A stretch of DNA of 51,259 nucleotides from Bacillus pseudomycoides (lineage in GTDB: Bacteria > Bacillota > Bacilli > Bacillales > Bacillaceae_G), in NCBI RefSeq assembly GCF_002582035.1, contig NZ_NUQE01000018.1, positions 1-51,259 on the forward strand, written 5' to 3'. The position numbers were made by a program, and so were the translations under genes. Shown piece by piece: positions 9,033 through 17,260 of the stretch. Below the pieces are notes generated by a model. The model worked only from the letters and a program-made list of their open reading frames with translations, made no database searches and was not told the origin of the DNA. The stretch's first letter is position 1. Each line of letters begins with the position of its first letter.

Positions 9033-9400
9033 ATATTTACATTATATTAACAATAACTTCATTTTATATTAATAAAGGTCTGTTACTATAATACATGAAA
9101 ACCCCTTCATCCAAGGAGTAGTTTTGGACGAGGATAAGGAGACTTATTCTCGTCACTTCCCTTTTTTATGGTATTTCTTCTTTTGAAATGTATTCATGTG
9201 TGCTATGTTATACCGATATACACGCTGTTGTATTTCAAGAGTAAGAAAGAATTTCACTTATATGATGCTGAATATAATTATGAAGAAAGCCGTTGTTTTT
9301 CTTCTCTCTTCTAGTCGTGGTAATATAGAGAGAAGAAAAGGAACGGTTTTTTCTATGTATTGAGAAATCGTTTTAATTTTTTACGGGGAGGTTTTTCAAA
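9033..9400 (+). other. Gene-free interval before polA with promoter-like and hairpin elements
   Basis: Holds a TATAAT hexamer (9087-9092), a 12-bp stem-loop at 9127-9154 (GACGAGGATAAG / CTTATTCTCGTC with a GAGA loop), and a strong terminator at 9290-9352. A 48-codon frame opens at an ATG near 9168 but lacks a ribosome binding site. The arrangement would fit a short untranslated RNA of about 250 bases or an attenuated polA leader. Confidence 0.4.
9290..9352 (+). terminator. Strong terminator-like hairpin upstream of polA
   Basis: Long stem CCGTT...TTTTTCTTCTCTC against GAGAGAAGAAAA...GAACGG, closed by an 18-base loop and followed by TTTTTT. It is 49 bases before the polA start and more than 250 bases after phoR. 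Confidence 0.75.
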
Positions 9401-12034
9401 TTGGAAAAGAAAGTCGTTTTAGTTGATGGAAATAATATTGCGTATCGCGCTTTCTTTGCGTTGCCGCTTTTAAATAACGATAAAGGTATACATACAAATG
9501 CCATTTATGGTTTTACGATGATGTTAATGAGAATTTTAGAAGAAGAAAAGCCAACGCATATGCTCGTTGCATTTGATGCGGGGAAAACAACGTTTCGTCA
9601 TAAAACTTTTAGTGAGTATAAGGGTGGTCGTCAAAAAACACCACCAGAACTATCAGAGCAATTTCCATTCATTCGTGAAATGTTAGATGCATTTCATGTG
9701 CCTCGTTACGAATTAGAGAACTACGAAGCAGATGACATTATGGGGACATTGGCAAAAGAGGCGAGTGAGCAAGGAGTCCGAGTTAAAGTCATCTCCGGGG
9801 ATAAAGACTTGCTTCAGCTCGTTTCAGACAGTACTCGTGTTTGTATTCCGCGTAAAGGAATTACAGAAGTGGACGAGTATACGAAAGAAACATTATTTGA
9901 AAAATATAGTTTATCTCCAAAGCAAATTATTGATATGAAAGGGCTGATGGGAGATCAATCTGATAATATCCCGGGTGTCCCTGGTGTTGGCGAGAAAACA
10001 GCAATTAAATTGTTAACACAATTTGAAACCGTAGAAGCTGTATATGAAAACTTAGACAAAGTGAGCGGTAAGAAATTAAAAGAAAAGCTTGAAGAAAATA
10101 AAGAACAAGCGTTGATGAGTAAAGAGTTAGCAACAATTATTACTGATGCACCAATTACGGTTCATTTAGATGATATCGCTTATAACGGATATGATAATAG
10201 CGATATTATCCCAGTGTTTGAGAACTTAGGGTTTCATTCTTTATTAACCAAGCTAGGAGCACCGATTGTAGAAACGCCTGCAGCTGAGCTAGATGATATC
10301 TCATTTGAAATCGTAGAAGAAGTAACGGAAGAAATGTTGCAGCAAGATAGTGCGCTTATTGTAGAAGTACAAGAAGACAATTATCACGGAGCCGATATTC
10401 AAGGATTTGGTATTCAAAATGAAAACGGATGTTACTTTGTTCCGACTGATATCGCTCTTCAATCACAACCTTTTACGAGCTGGTTAGCGAACCCGGAGAT
10501 GAAGAAGTATATATTTGATGCTAAGCGTGCAATTGTTGCGTTAAAGTGGAAAGGCTATGAAATAAAGGGAATCGATTTTGATTTATTAATTGCAGCTTAC
10601 TTACTTGATCCAGCGGAAACTGATAAAGATTTTCGTGCCGTTGCGAAAATGAAAGAAACGCATGCTGTGCAATCAGATGAAGAAGTGTATGGAAAAGGTG
10701 CAAAACGAGCTGTACCAGAGCAGACAGTTGTAGCAGAACACGTAGCACGAAAAGTGCATGTGTTATACGATGTACAGCAATCATTTGCTGAAGAACTGAA
10801 AAAGAATGAGCAGTATGAATTATTTACAGAGCTGGAAATGCCGCTTTGCCGCGTATTGGCTGAAATGGAATGTAAAGGCGTTGCAGTTGATACAAATCGC
10901 CTTCGCAATATGGGGGATGAATTGGCTACACAGCTTAAGAAAATGGAAGAAGAAATTTATGAGCTTGCAGGAACGGAATTTAATATTAATTCACCGAAAC
11001 AACTTGGTGTCATCTTATTTGAAAACTTAAATCTACCAGTTATAAAAAAGACAAAAACGGGTTATTCTACATCAGCTGACGTGCTCGAAAAATTAATGGA
11101 GCATCATGAAATTATTCCGAAAATCTTACACTATCGTCAGCTAGGGAAATTAAATTCTACGTACATTGAAGGTTTGCTGAAAGTTGTTTATACAGATTCA
11201 TCCAAAATTCATACACGTTTTAATCAAGTATTAACACAAACGGGACGTTTAAGTTCAACAGATCCAAACTTACAAAACATTCCGATTCGTTTAGAAGAGG
11301 GAAGAAAAATACGTCAAGCGTTTATTCCATCAGAAAAAGATTGGGTTATGTTTGCTGCGGATTATTCTCAAATTGAATTACGTGTATTAGCACATATTTC
11401 GAAAGATAACAGTTTAATCGAGGCATTCCAGCATGATATGGATATTCACACAAAAACAGCGATGGATGTGTTTGGAGTTGAAAAAGAGGGGGTAACCTCT
11501 AATATGAGACGACAAGCGAAAGCTGTAAATTTCGGAATTGTGTATGGAATTAGTGATTATGGTTTATCGCAAAACCTTGGCATTACAAGAAAAGCAGCAG
11601 CTGATTTCATTCAAAAGTATTTAGAGAGTTTTCCGGGAGTAAAAGAATATATGAATGATATTGTGCAAGAGGCGAAGCAAAAAGGATATGTATCTACATT
11701 GCTGAATCGTCGCCGTTACATCCCAGAAATTACGAGCCGCAATTTTAATCTGCGCAGCTTTGCAGAACGCACGGCAATGAATACACCTATTCAAGGAAGT
11801 GCTGCGGACATTATTAAGAAAGCGATGATTATTATGGCGGATCGACTAGAAGAAGAAGGATTACAAGCTCGTCTTCTTCTGCAAGTGCACGATGAACTTA
11901 TTTTTGAAGTGCCTCAAGAGGAAGTGGAAAAGCTAGAGAAGCTTGTACCTGAAGTAATGGAGTATGCGATTGAACTTTCTGTTCCATTAAAGGTTGATTA
12001 CTCATATGGTCCAACATGGTACGATGCAAAATAA
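9401..12034 (+). CDS. polA: DNA polymerase I
   Basis: Replication/repair polymerase of 877 residues. The N-terminal 5'-3' exonuclease (about 1-290) has LVDGNNIAYRAFFALP, YEADDIMGTLA and GLMGDQSDNIPGVPGVGEKTA. The central 3'-5' exonuclease fold (about 310-470) lacks the DxE motif, as in other Bacillus PolA, so proofreading is probably lost. The C-terminal polymerase has motif A (AADYSQIELRVLAH), motif B (RRQAKAVNFGIVYG) and motif C (LLQVHDELIFE). Start is TTG behind GGGGAGG. mutM follows after 12 bases. Confidence 0.97.
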   Translation: MEKKVVLVDGNNIAYRAFFALPLLNNDKGIHTNAIYGFTMMLMRILEEEKPTHMLVAFDAGKTTFRHKTFSEYKGGRQKTPPELSEQFPFIREMLDAFHVPRYELENYEADDIMGTLAKEASEQGVRVKVISGDKDLLQLVSDSTRVCIPRKGITEVDEYTKETLFEKYSLSPKQIIDMKGLMGDQSDNIPGVPGVGEKTAIKLLTQFETVEAVYENLDKVSGKKLKEKLEENKEQALMSKELATIITDAPITVHLDDIAYNGYDNSDIIPVFENLGFHSLLTKLGAPIVETPAAELDDISFEIVEEVTEEMLQQDSALIVEVQEDNYHGADIQGFGIQNENGCYFVPTDIALQSQPFTSWLANPEMKKYIFDAKRAIVALKWKGYEIKGIDFDLLIAAYLLDPAETDKDFRAVAKMKETHAVQSDEEVYGKGAKRAVPEQTVVAEHVARKVHVLYDVQQSFAEELKKNEQYELFTELEMPLCRVLAEMECKGVAVDTNRLRNMGDELATQLKKMEEEIYELAGTEFNINSPKQLGVILFENLNLPVIKKTKTGYSTSADVLEKLMEHHEIIPKILHYRQLGKLNSTYIEGLLKVVYTDSSKIHTRFNQVLTQTGRLSSTDPNLQNIPIRLEEGRKIRQAFIPSEKDWVMFAADYSQIELRVLAHISKDNSLIEAFQHDMDIHTKTAMDVFGVEKEGVTSNMRRQAKAVNFGIVYGISDYGLSQNLGITRKAAADFIQKYLESFPGVKEYMNDIVQEAKQKGYVSTLLNRRRYIPEITSRNFNLRSFAERTAMNTPIQGSAADIIKKAMIIMADRLEEEGLQARLLLQVHDELIFEVPQEEVEKLEKLVPEVMEYAIELSVPLKVDYSYGPTWYDAK

Positions 12035-12046
12035 GGAAGTGATAGT

Positions 12047-12877
12047 ATGCCAGAACTACCAGAGGTTGAAAATGTAAGGCGAACGCTAGAGAAGCTCGTC
12101 AAAGGAAAGACGATTGAAGAAGTTATTGTAACATACCCAAATTTAGTGAAAGAACCAGATGATGCTGAACTTTTCAAAGAGATGCTGCGCGGAGAAACGA
12201 TTGAAGAGGTCGGACGCCGCGGCAAGTTTCTTCTTATATATGTAACCCGTTACGTCATTGTTTCTCATTTACGAATGGAAGGGAAATATATGCTGCACGA
12301 AGCAGATGATCCAGTCGATAAACATACACACGTCCGTTTTCGTTTTACAGACGGTACGGAACTTCGTTATAAAGATGTACGTAAATTTGGTACGATGCAT
12401 CTTTTCGAAAAAGGAACGGAGCTTACAATTATGCCGCTTGCGGATTTAGGGCCAGAGCCTTTTTCAGGTGAATTAACACCGGCGTATTTACGAGAAAGAA
12501 TGCAAAAAACTGCTCGGAAAGTAAAAGTTGTTTTGCTAGATCAACGCATTGTAGTTGGTCTTGGCAATATATATGTAGATGAAGTATTATTCCGTTCACG
12601 TATTCATCCAGAGCGAGAAGCGTCTTCTTTAACGAATGAGGAATTTGAAACGTTGTATAAAGAAATTGTTGCAACATTAACAGAAGCGGTCGAGCGTGGT
12701 GGAAGTACAATTCGTACGTATATGAATTCGCAAGGACAAATTGGTTCATTTCAAGAACGACTTTATGTATATGGAAGAAAAGGTGAACCATGTGTAACAT
12801 GTGGCACTGCACTTGAAAAAACAGTTGTTGGCGGACGAGGTACACATTATTGCCCTGTTTGTCAGTTGAAAAGTTAA
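12047..12877 (+). CDS. mutM: Formamidopyrimidine-DNA glycosylase
   Basis: Removes 8-oxoguanine and ring-opened purines and nicks the abasic site. The 276-residue product begins MPELPEVENVRR, with catalytic Pro2 and Glu3. It has the H2TH helix region (LLDQRIVVGLGNIYVDEVLFR) and the C-terminal zinc finger with four Cys (CVTCG ... HYCPVC). It lies 12 bases downstream of polA, the usual Bacillus pairing, so repair synthesis and base excision are probably co-expressed. Confidence 0.96.
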   Translation: MPELPEVENVRRTLEKLVKGKTIEEVIVTYPNLVKEPDDAELFKEMLRGETIEEVGRRGKFLLIYVTRYVIVSHLRMEGKYMLHEADDPVDKHTHVRFRFTDGTELRYKDVRKFGTMHLFEKGTELTIMPLADLGPEPFSGELTPAYLRERMQKTARKVKVVLLDQRIVVGLGNIYVDEVLFRSRIHPEREASSLTNEEFETLYKEIVATLTEAVERGGSTIRTYMNSQGQIGSFQERLYVYGRKGEPCVTCGTALEKTVVGGRGTHYCPVCQLKS

Positions 12878-13000
12878 GCAAACAAAACATCAGTAAAAAA
12901 TACCTATTGATGACAGCATCATTTTATTTTTTGTAATAACATCGGATAGGCTTCTGTCATATATATACAGCAAAGCTATGTATAGGGAAGGGGCTTATCG

Positions 13001-13633
13001 ATGTATCATTATTTCTCTCTTATTTTATTAGCTTTTACGTTAAGTTTAGATAGCTGTAGTGTGGGGCTTACATATGGGCTCCGCAACGTCCGAATTCCAC
13101 TGAAATCTATTATTGTAATCGCGATTTGTTCAGCTGTTGTGATGATACTATCAATGGGAATCGGACATATGATTGCACAAGTTTTTTCGCCGGTGCTTGC
13201 GACAAGAATTGGAGGATTGGTTCTCGTAGCAATCGGTGCTTGGGTGTTGTATCAGTTTTTTCAAAGTGATAAAAAAGAGGAAGCACCACAAGAAGAAAAA
13301 GTATGGAATTTAGAAATTGCTTCTCTCGGCCTTGTTATTCAAATTTTACGAAAACCGACTGTTGCCGATTTTGATAAATCTGGGACAATTTCAGGGGTAG
13401 AAGCACTTCTTCTTGGTATGGCGCTTTCATTAGATTCATTTGGAGCAGGTATTGGAGCGTCTTTACTTGGATATTCTCCATTTACTATGGCGGGATTAGT
13501 TGCAGTAATGAGCTCGTTATTTTTGTTTATTGGAATGAAAGCAGGAACAGTATTATCGAATATGCGATGGCTACAAAAATTTACGTTCTTGCCGGGTATA
13601 TTACTTATTATTATTGGAATTTGGAAAATGTAA
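13001..13633 (+). CDS. ytaF: Sporulation membrane protein YtaF (MntP-like fold)
   Basis: A 210-residue protein with six hydrophobic segments arranged as two repeats (LLAFTLSLDSCSVGLTYGLR near the start and LLLGMALSLDSFGAGIGASL near residue 140). This duplication with conserved Asp is typical of the YtaF/MntP superfamily. A charged linker (KKEEAPQEEK) separates the halves. YtaF is sporulation-linked in Bacillus; metal transport is only suggested by the fold. ATG follows GGGAAGGGG. Confidence 0.88.
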   Translation: MYHYFSLILLAFTLSLDSCSVGLTYGLRNVRIPLKSIIVIAICSAVVMILSMGIGHMIAQVFSPVLATRIGGLVLVAIGAWVLYQFFQSDKKEEAPQEEKVWNLEIASLGLVIQILRKPTVADFDKSGTISGVEALLLGMALSLDSFGAGIGASLLGYSPFTMAGLVAVMSSLFLFIGMKAGTVLSNMRWLQKFTFLPGILLIIIGIWKM

Positions 13634-13637
13634 GGAG

Positions 13638-13672
13638 AGACGTGAAACGATGTTTCACGTCTTTATTTTTAA
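13638..13672 (+). terminator. Terminator after ytaF
   Basis: GACGTGAAAC / GTTTCACGTC stem with a 3-base loop followed by TTTATTTTT. Confidence 0.88.
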
Positions 13673-13692
13673 AGGGTACGAATTTATTCCTT

Positions 13693-13759
13693 AAAAGCCC
13701 GATTGGACGGGCTTTCCAGCAGTGGGGATGAAAAAACAATGGTGGAAATTTCACTTTAT
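13693..13759 (+). repeat. Truncated family 2 repeat
   Basis: Right part only: AAAAGCCCGATTGG, GGGCTTTCCAGCAGTGGGGATG, and a diverged terminus GTGGAAATTTCACTTTAT. It abuts a family 1 element 14 bases later. Confidence 0.65.
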
Positions 13760-13772
13760 AAAAATTGGAGAT

Positions 13773-13822
13773 GTCTAGCTTCAGCGCTTGTTTTTGCTAA
13801 ACAGGACGCTTAAGCTTTTCTT
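13773..13822 (+). repeat. Short copy of Bacillus family 1 element
   Basis: GTCTAGCTTCAGCGC ... ACAGGACGCTTAAGCTTTTCTT. The two ends match a dispersed Bacillus intergenic element I recognise from memory; the middle is largely deleted. It ends immediately before the coaE ribosome binding site. Confidence 0.5.
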
Positions 13823-13836
13823 AAGGGGGAATTATG

Positions 13837-14439
13837 ATGACAGTTGTAATTGGATTAACAGGCGGCATTGCAAGTGGAAAAAGTACAGTATCACAAATGT
13901 TTCAAGGTTTTCATGTTCCGGTTATTGATGCAGATATTATTGCGAGGGAAGTTGTAGAACCAGGGAAGGAAGCGTATAACGAAATTGTAACAGCATTTGG
14001 GAAAGAAGTGCTGGGGGAAAATGGAGAATTAGATCGTCCGAAGCTTGGTAGCATCGTATTTCATAATGAAGAAAAACGTTTGCTGTTAAACGGCATTGTT
14101 CACCCTGCTGTACGAAAAGAAATGAATGCACAAAAGGATATGTACATAAGAGAAAATGCGCAAGCGGTTGTGCTCGATATTCCACTTTTATTTGAGAGTA
14201 AATTAACAGGTCTTGTAGATAAAATTTTGCTCGTTTATGTTGATAGTGAGACGCAGCTTACGAGATTAATGGAGCGCAACAATTTTAAGGAAGAAGAGGC
14301 AAAAGCCCGTATTGCTTCGCAAATGCCGCTAGAAGATAAAATCACATTAGCGGATGAAGTGATTAATAATAATGGCACAATAGAAGAGACAAAAGTACAA
14401 TTAAGTCGCATTTTAAAAGAATGGAACATTATTAAATAA
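13837..14439 (+). CDS. coaE: Dephospho-CoA kinase
   Basis: Final step of coenzyme A synthesis: ATP-dependent phosphorylation of dephospho-CoA. The 200-residue P-loop kinase has GLTGGIASGKST near the N-terminus, the DADIIAREV substrate motif and a VLDIPLLFES motif. Two consecutive ATG codons (13834, 13837) follow AGGGGGA; the second has better spacing. It sits between ytaF and gapB as in B. subtilis. Confidence 0.95.
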   Translation: MTVVIGLTGGIASGKSTVSQMFQGFHVPVIDADIIAREVVEPGKEAYNEIVTAFGKEVLGENGELDRPKLGSIVFHNEEKRLLLNGIVHPAVRKEMNAQKDMYIRENAQAVVLDIPLLFESKLTGLVDKILLVYVDSETQLTRLMERNNFKEEEAKARIASQMPLEDKITLADEVINNNGTIEETKVQLSRILKEWNIIK

Positions 14440-14484
14440 AAAAATTTAAAAATGATGAAATTGTTTAGTGACATATCTTCTTTT

Positions 14485-14528
14485 TGTGTTATACTATTAT
14501 TGGGATTGGAGATAAATAGTATAACGCA
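14485..14528 (+). promoter_or_regulatory. gapB promoter with two CcpN-like sites
   Basis: TGTGTTATACT (14485-14495) fits the CcpN operator consensus TRTGHYATAYW exactly and overlaps a -10-like TATACTAT. An inverted copy AGTATAACGCA (14518-14528) fits with one mismatch. CcpN represses gapB under glycolytic conditions in B. subtilis, and paired sites at gapB are known there. Confidence 0.6.
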
Positions 14529-14548
14529 ATCAAGGGGGATAACAGATT

Positions 14549-15577
14549 ATGATTCGTGTGGCAATTAATGGGTTTGGACGTATTGGGAGAATGGTGTTTC
14601 GCCAGGCAGTAAAAGAAAGCGCATTCGAAATTGTAGCGATTAATGCGAGCTACCCATCTGAAACGTTAGCACATTTAATTAAATATGATACAGTTCACGG
14701 TAAATTTGATGGTACAGTAGAAGCGTTTGAAGATCATTTATTAGTAGATGGCAAAATGATTCGCCTTTTAAACAACCGCGATCCAAGAGAATTGCCTTGG
14801 AAAGAACTAGGAGTAGATGTTGTAATTGAAGCAACAGGTAAATTTAACTCCAAAGAAAAAGCAAGTCTTCACGTAGAAGCTGGTGCGAAAAATGTTATTT
14901 TAACTGCACCAGGAAAAAATGAAGATGTAACAGTTGTTGTTGGTGTAAACGACGAACAACTTGATATTACAAAACATACCGTTATTTCAAATGCATCTTG
15001 TACAACAAACTGTTTAGCACCTGTTGTAAAGGTGTTAGATGAGCAGTTTGGAATTGAAAACGGTTTAATGACAACAGTACACGCTTATACAAATGACCAA
15101 AAAAATATTGATAATCCACATAAAGATTTACGCAGAGCACGTGCATGTGGCCAGTCTATCATTCCAACAACGACAGGTGCTGCGAAAGCGTTAGCAAAAG
15201 TTCTTCCGCACTTAAATGGAAAACTTCATGGTATGGCACTTCGTGTTCCAACACCAAACGTATCTCTTGTTGACTTAGTTGTGGATGTAAAGCGCGATGT
15301 AACAGTGGAAGAAATTAATGAAGCATTTATGACAGCAGCTAATGGTGCATTAAAAGGAATTGTAGCATTTAGTGATGAGCCGCTTGTTTCAATAGATTTC
15401 AATACAAATACACATTCCGCAATCATTGATGGTTTATCTACAATGGTGATGGGTGAGCGTAAAGTGAAAGTACTTGCTTGGTACGATAACGAGTGGGGTT
15501 ATTCTCGTCGTGTTGTAGATCTTGTAAAGCTTGTTGTAGATCAATTTGCGAAACAAGAAAACGTACAACATATTTAA
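14549..15577 (+). CDS. gapB: NADP-dependent glyceraldehyde-3-phosphate dehydrogenase (gluconeogenic)
   Basis: A 342-residue GAPDH. It has the Rossmann NGFGRIGRMVFRQ, catalytic Cys151 in SNASCTTNCLAP, a phosphate-site TTTGAAKALAKV and WYDNEWGYS. After strand two the sequence reads INASYPS, without the Asp that GapA uses to hold NAD, consistent with the NADP preference of GapB. It runs the gluconeogenic direction in Bacillus. Neighbours coaE and speD match the B. subtilis gapB locus. Confidence 0.95.
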   Translation: MIRVAINGFGRIGRMVFRQAVKESAFEIVAINASYPSETLAHLIKYDTVHGKFDGTVEAFEDHLLVDGKMIRLLNNRDPRELPWKELGVDVVIEATGKFNSKEKASLHVEAGAKNVILTAPGKNEDVTVVVGVNDEQLDITKHTVISNASCTTNCLAPVVKVLDEQFGIENGLMTTVHAYTNDQKNIDNPHKDLRRARACGQSIIPTTTGAAKALAKVLPHLNGKLHGMALRVPTPNVSLVDLVVDVKRDVTVEEINEAFMTAANGALKGIVAFSDEPLVSIDFNTNTHSAIIDGLSTMVMGERKVKVLAWYDNEWGYSRRVVDLVKLVVDQFAKQENVQHI

Positions 15578-15584
15578 TAGATGA

Positions 15585-15622
15585 GAAAAGGGCAAGCGTT
15601 AGCTAGCCTTTTTCTTTTTTTT
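15585..15622 (+). terminator. Terminator after gapB
   Basis: GGCAAGC / GCTAGCC stem (one A-A mismatch) with a GTTA loop followed by a long T-rich run. Confidence 0.8.
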
Positions 15623-15804
15623 TATGAAAGGAAAAGAATACATATGCTTTTTCTTTGTAAATCACCTAAAAGAGCTATAATTACTGTAATTTGGAGTCTT
15701 TTCTTTTTTTTTCGGAGAAAAGTAAAAGAGAAAGTGTCATCGAAAAAATAAAAAACTGTTGTTGCAAAATGAAAATAAACAAAGTATACTAACATTCGTA
15801 AACT

Positions 15805-15900
15805 TAAGAGCTGAGGTGGTAGTCACTGCTTAAAGGGTTAGGACCTCTCTGGACTAACTTTCCCCCGTGGTAGTGGAGCAAACCAAATTGCAAATTAGTT
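15805..15900 (+). promoter_or_regulatory. Structured leader of speD, class not identified
   Basis: CACTGC (15824-15829) pairs with GTAGTG (15870-15875). Inside it GTTAG pairs with CTAAC (loop GACCTCTCTGGA, itself able to form CC/GG). Conserved-looking runs GAGGTGGTAG and CCCCCGTGGTAGTGG flank the helix. It lies 46-140 bases before the speD ATG. It is not an S-box SAM riboswitch as I know it. A SAM- or polyamine-sensing role is conjecture. Confidence 0.45.
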
Positions 15901-15945
15901 TTCAATTCGAACAGTTGTATTAAATTTATAAGGGGGAACTGTAGA

Positions 15946-16338
15946 ATGGATACTATGGATACTATGGGTCGTCACGTAATCGCGGAACTTTGGGATTGCG
16001 ATTTCGACAAGCTTAATGATATGCCTTTTATTGAAAAATTATTTGTGGATGCAGCACTTCGAGCAGGCGCTGAAGTACGTGAGGTTGCTTTCCATAAATT
16101 TGCACCACAAGGTGTAAGTGGAGTTGTAATCATTTCTGAATCTCACTTAACAATCCACAGCTTCCCAGAACATGGTTATGCAAGTATTGATGTATACACT
16201 TGTGGTGATCGCATTGATCCAAATGTTGCTGCGGACTATATCGCTGAAGGTTTAGAAGCGAAAACGAGAGAGAGCATTGAGCTTCCTCGTGGTACAGGTA
16301 GCTTCGAAATTAAACAAAGAGAGACAAAAGCTCTTTAA
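15946..16338 (+). CDS. speD: S-adenosylmethionine decarboxylase proenzyme
   Basis: Makes decarboxylated SAM, the aminopropyl donor for spermidine. The class 1B bacterial proenzyme (130 residues) self-cleaves at Glu65-Ser66 in [20 protein letters not shown]; the Ser becomes the pyruvoyl cofactor. [13 protein letters not shown] contains the other catalytic residues. The start has a 9-base duplication (ATGGATACT twice), giving [11 protein letters not shown]; the first ATG is at best distance from AGGGGGA, so the extra MDT is probably translated. Confidence 0.95.
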   Translation: MDTMDTMGRHVIAELWDCDFDKLNDMPFIEKLFVDAALRAGAEVREVAFHKFAPQGVSGVVIISESHLTIHSFPEHGYASIDVYTCGDRIDPNVAADYIAEGLEAKTRESIELPRGTGSFEIKQRETKAL

Positions 16339-16364
16339 AAAAGAAGATAAGTGATTTAAAATGT

Positions 16365-16392
16365 AAAGAGGTGTATAATACACCTCTTTTTA
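16365..16392 (+). terminator. Terminator after speD
   Basis: AAAGAGGTGTA / TACACCTCTTT stem, short loop, then TTTT. Confidence 0.88.
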
Positions 16393-16420
16393 ATTTACCC
16401 GTTTATACATGGGTAAATTA
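16391..16420. promoter_or_regulatory. Perfect inverted repeat upstream of nrdR
   Basis: TAATTTACCC and GGGTAAATTA are perfect 10-bp arms around a 10-base spacer. It sits right after the speD terminator and 134 bases before nrdR. It has no T run on either strand. It could be an operator; the bound protein is unknown and it does not resemble an NrdR box. Confidence 0.5.
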
Positions 16421-16553
16421 GTTATTAGAAAAATAAACAGAATGACATATATAAGTATATTTGATTAAGGGTTTATAATATGGAAGAGAAAATTCTTGTT
16501 TATAATGTTTTGGTTTTGTTAAGATAAAATTAAATTGTAAAGGAGTGAATGGA

Positions 16554-17015
16554 TTGCGTTGTCCATCCTGTTTTCACAATGGTACGAGAGTATTGGATTC
16601 GCGTCCAGTTGACGAAGGGCGATCGATTCGTAGAAGAAGAGAGTGCGAAAGTTGTCTCAATCGCTTTACAACATTTGAACGTGTCGAGGAGCCGCCGCTA
16701 ATTGTTGTAAAGAAAGAAGGAATGCGAGAAGAGTTTAACAAAGAGAAAATTTTGCGCGGTTTAATTAAAGCGTGTGAAAAACGCCCTGTATCTTTAAAAC
16801 AACTAGAAGAAATTACACAACATGTAGAACGTGAATTACGTAACTTAGGAATGTCAGAAGTAAAAAGCGATATGATTGGTGAAATGGTCATGGAAGAGCT
16901 TCGTGATATAGATGATGTTGCATATGTACGTTTTGCATCTGTTTATCGACAATTTAAAGATTTAAACGTATTCATTGAAGAATTAAAAGATATACTTCAA
17001 AAAGAAAGAAAATAA
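16554..17015 (+). CDS. nrdR: Transcriptional repressor NrdR
   Basis: Represses ribonucleotide reductase genes in response to dATP/ATP. The 153-residue protein has an N-terminal zinc ribbon (CPSC ... CESC near residues 3-34) and an ATP-cone domain (about 49-139, with [18 protein letters not shown]). I choose TTG at 16554, 8 bases after AGGAG, giving MRCPSC; an in-frame GTG at 16545 overlaps the ribosome site. It precedes dnaB and dnaI, linking dNTP supply with replication initiation. Confidence 0.95.
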   Translation: MRCPSCFHNGTRVLDSRPVDEGRSIRRRRECESCLNRFTTFERVEEPPLIVVKKEGMREEFNKEKILRGLIKACEKRPVSLKQLEEITQHVERELRNLGMSEVKSDMIGEMVMEELRDIDDVAYVRFASVYRQFKDLNVFIEELKDILQKERK

Positions 17016-17050
17016 AAGAGCTAGAAGCGTAAGCTATTAGCTCTTTTTTT
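17014..17050 (+). terminator. Terminator after nrdR
   Basis: AAAAGAGCTA / TAGCTCTTTT stem with a 13-base loop followed by TTT. Confidence 0.85.
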
Positions 17051-17077
17051 CACTAATAAGTAGTATAAATCAAATGT

Positions 17078-17227
17078 ATTCCGCTATTCGCGGGTCGTGA
17101 GATTTCCACCTCGAAATTCTGAGAAAACAAAGAAGAGAGGTGGAGGATAACTGCTGGCATGCGCCCGATTGTCGAGAGCTTTCCATCAGTTGGGGATGAA
17201 CCCCCACTAATGGAAGTTTCACTTTAT
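17078..17227 (+). repeat. Full-length family 2 (bcr-like) repeat
   Basis: ATTCCGCTATTCGCGGG at the left, the CCACCTC / GAGGTGG arm pair, GGATAACTG, GCGCCCGATTG, the CCATCAGTTGGGG / CCCCCACTAATGG arm pair and AAGTTTCACTTTAT. It lies between nrdR and dnaB. Confidence 0.78.
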
Positions 17228-17260
17228 GATAAGAATGGATAATAGAAAGGATTTGCAAGG

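Noticed and set aside
9168-9314. 48-codon frame in the phoR-polA gap
   Set aside because: No ribosome site, and it ends inside the stem of the polA-proximal terminator.
10597-10908. Minus-strand Ser/Cys-rich frame inside polA
   Set aside because: Low-complexity complement of coding DNA, with polA motifs continuous on the plus strand.
12429-12890. Minus-strand 153-codon frame over mutM
   Set aside because: Antisense to the conserved mutM H2TH and zinc-finger region; composition typical of reverse-complement shadow frames.
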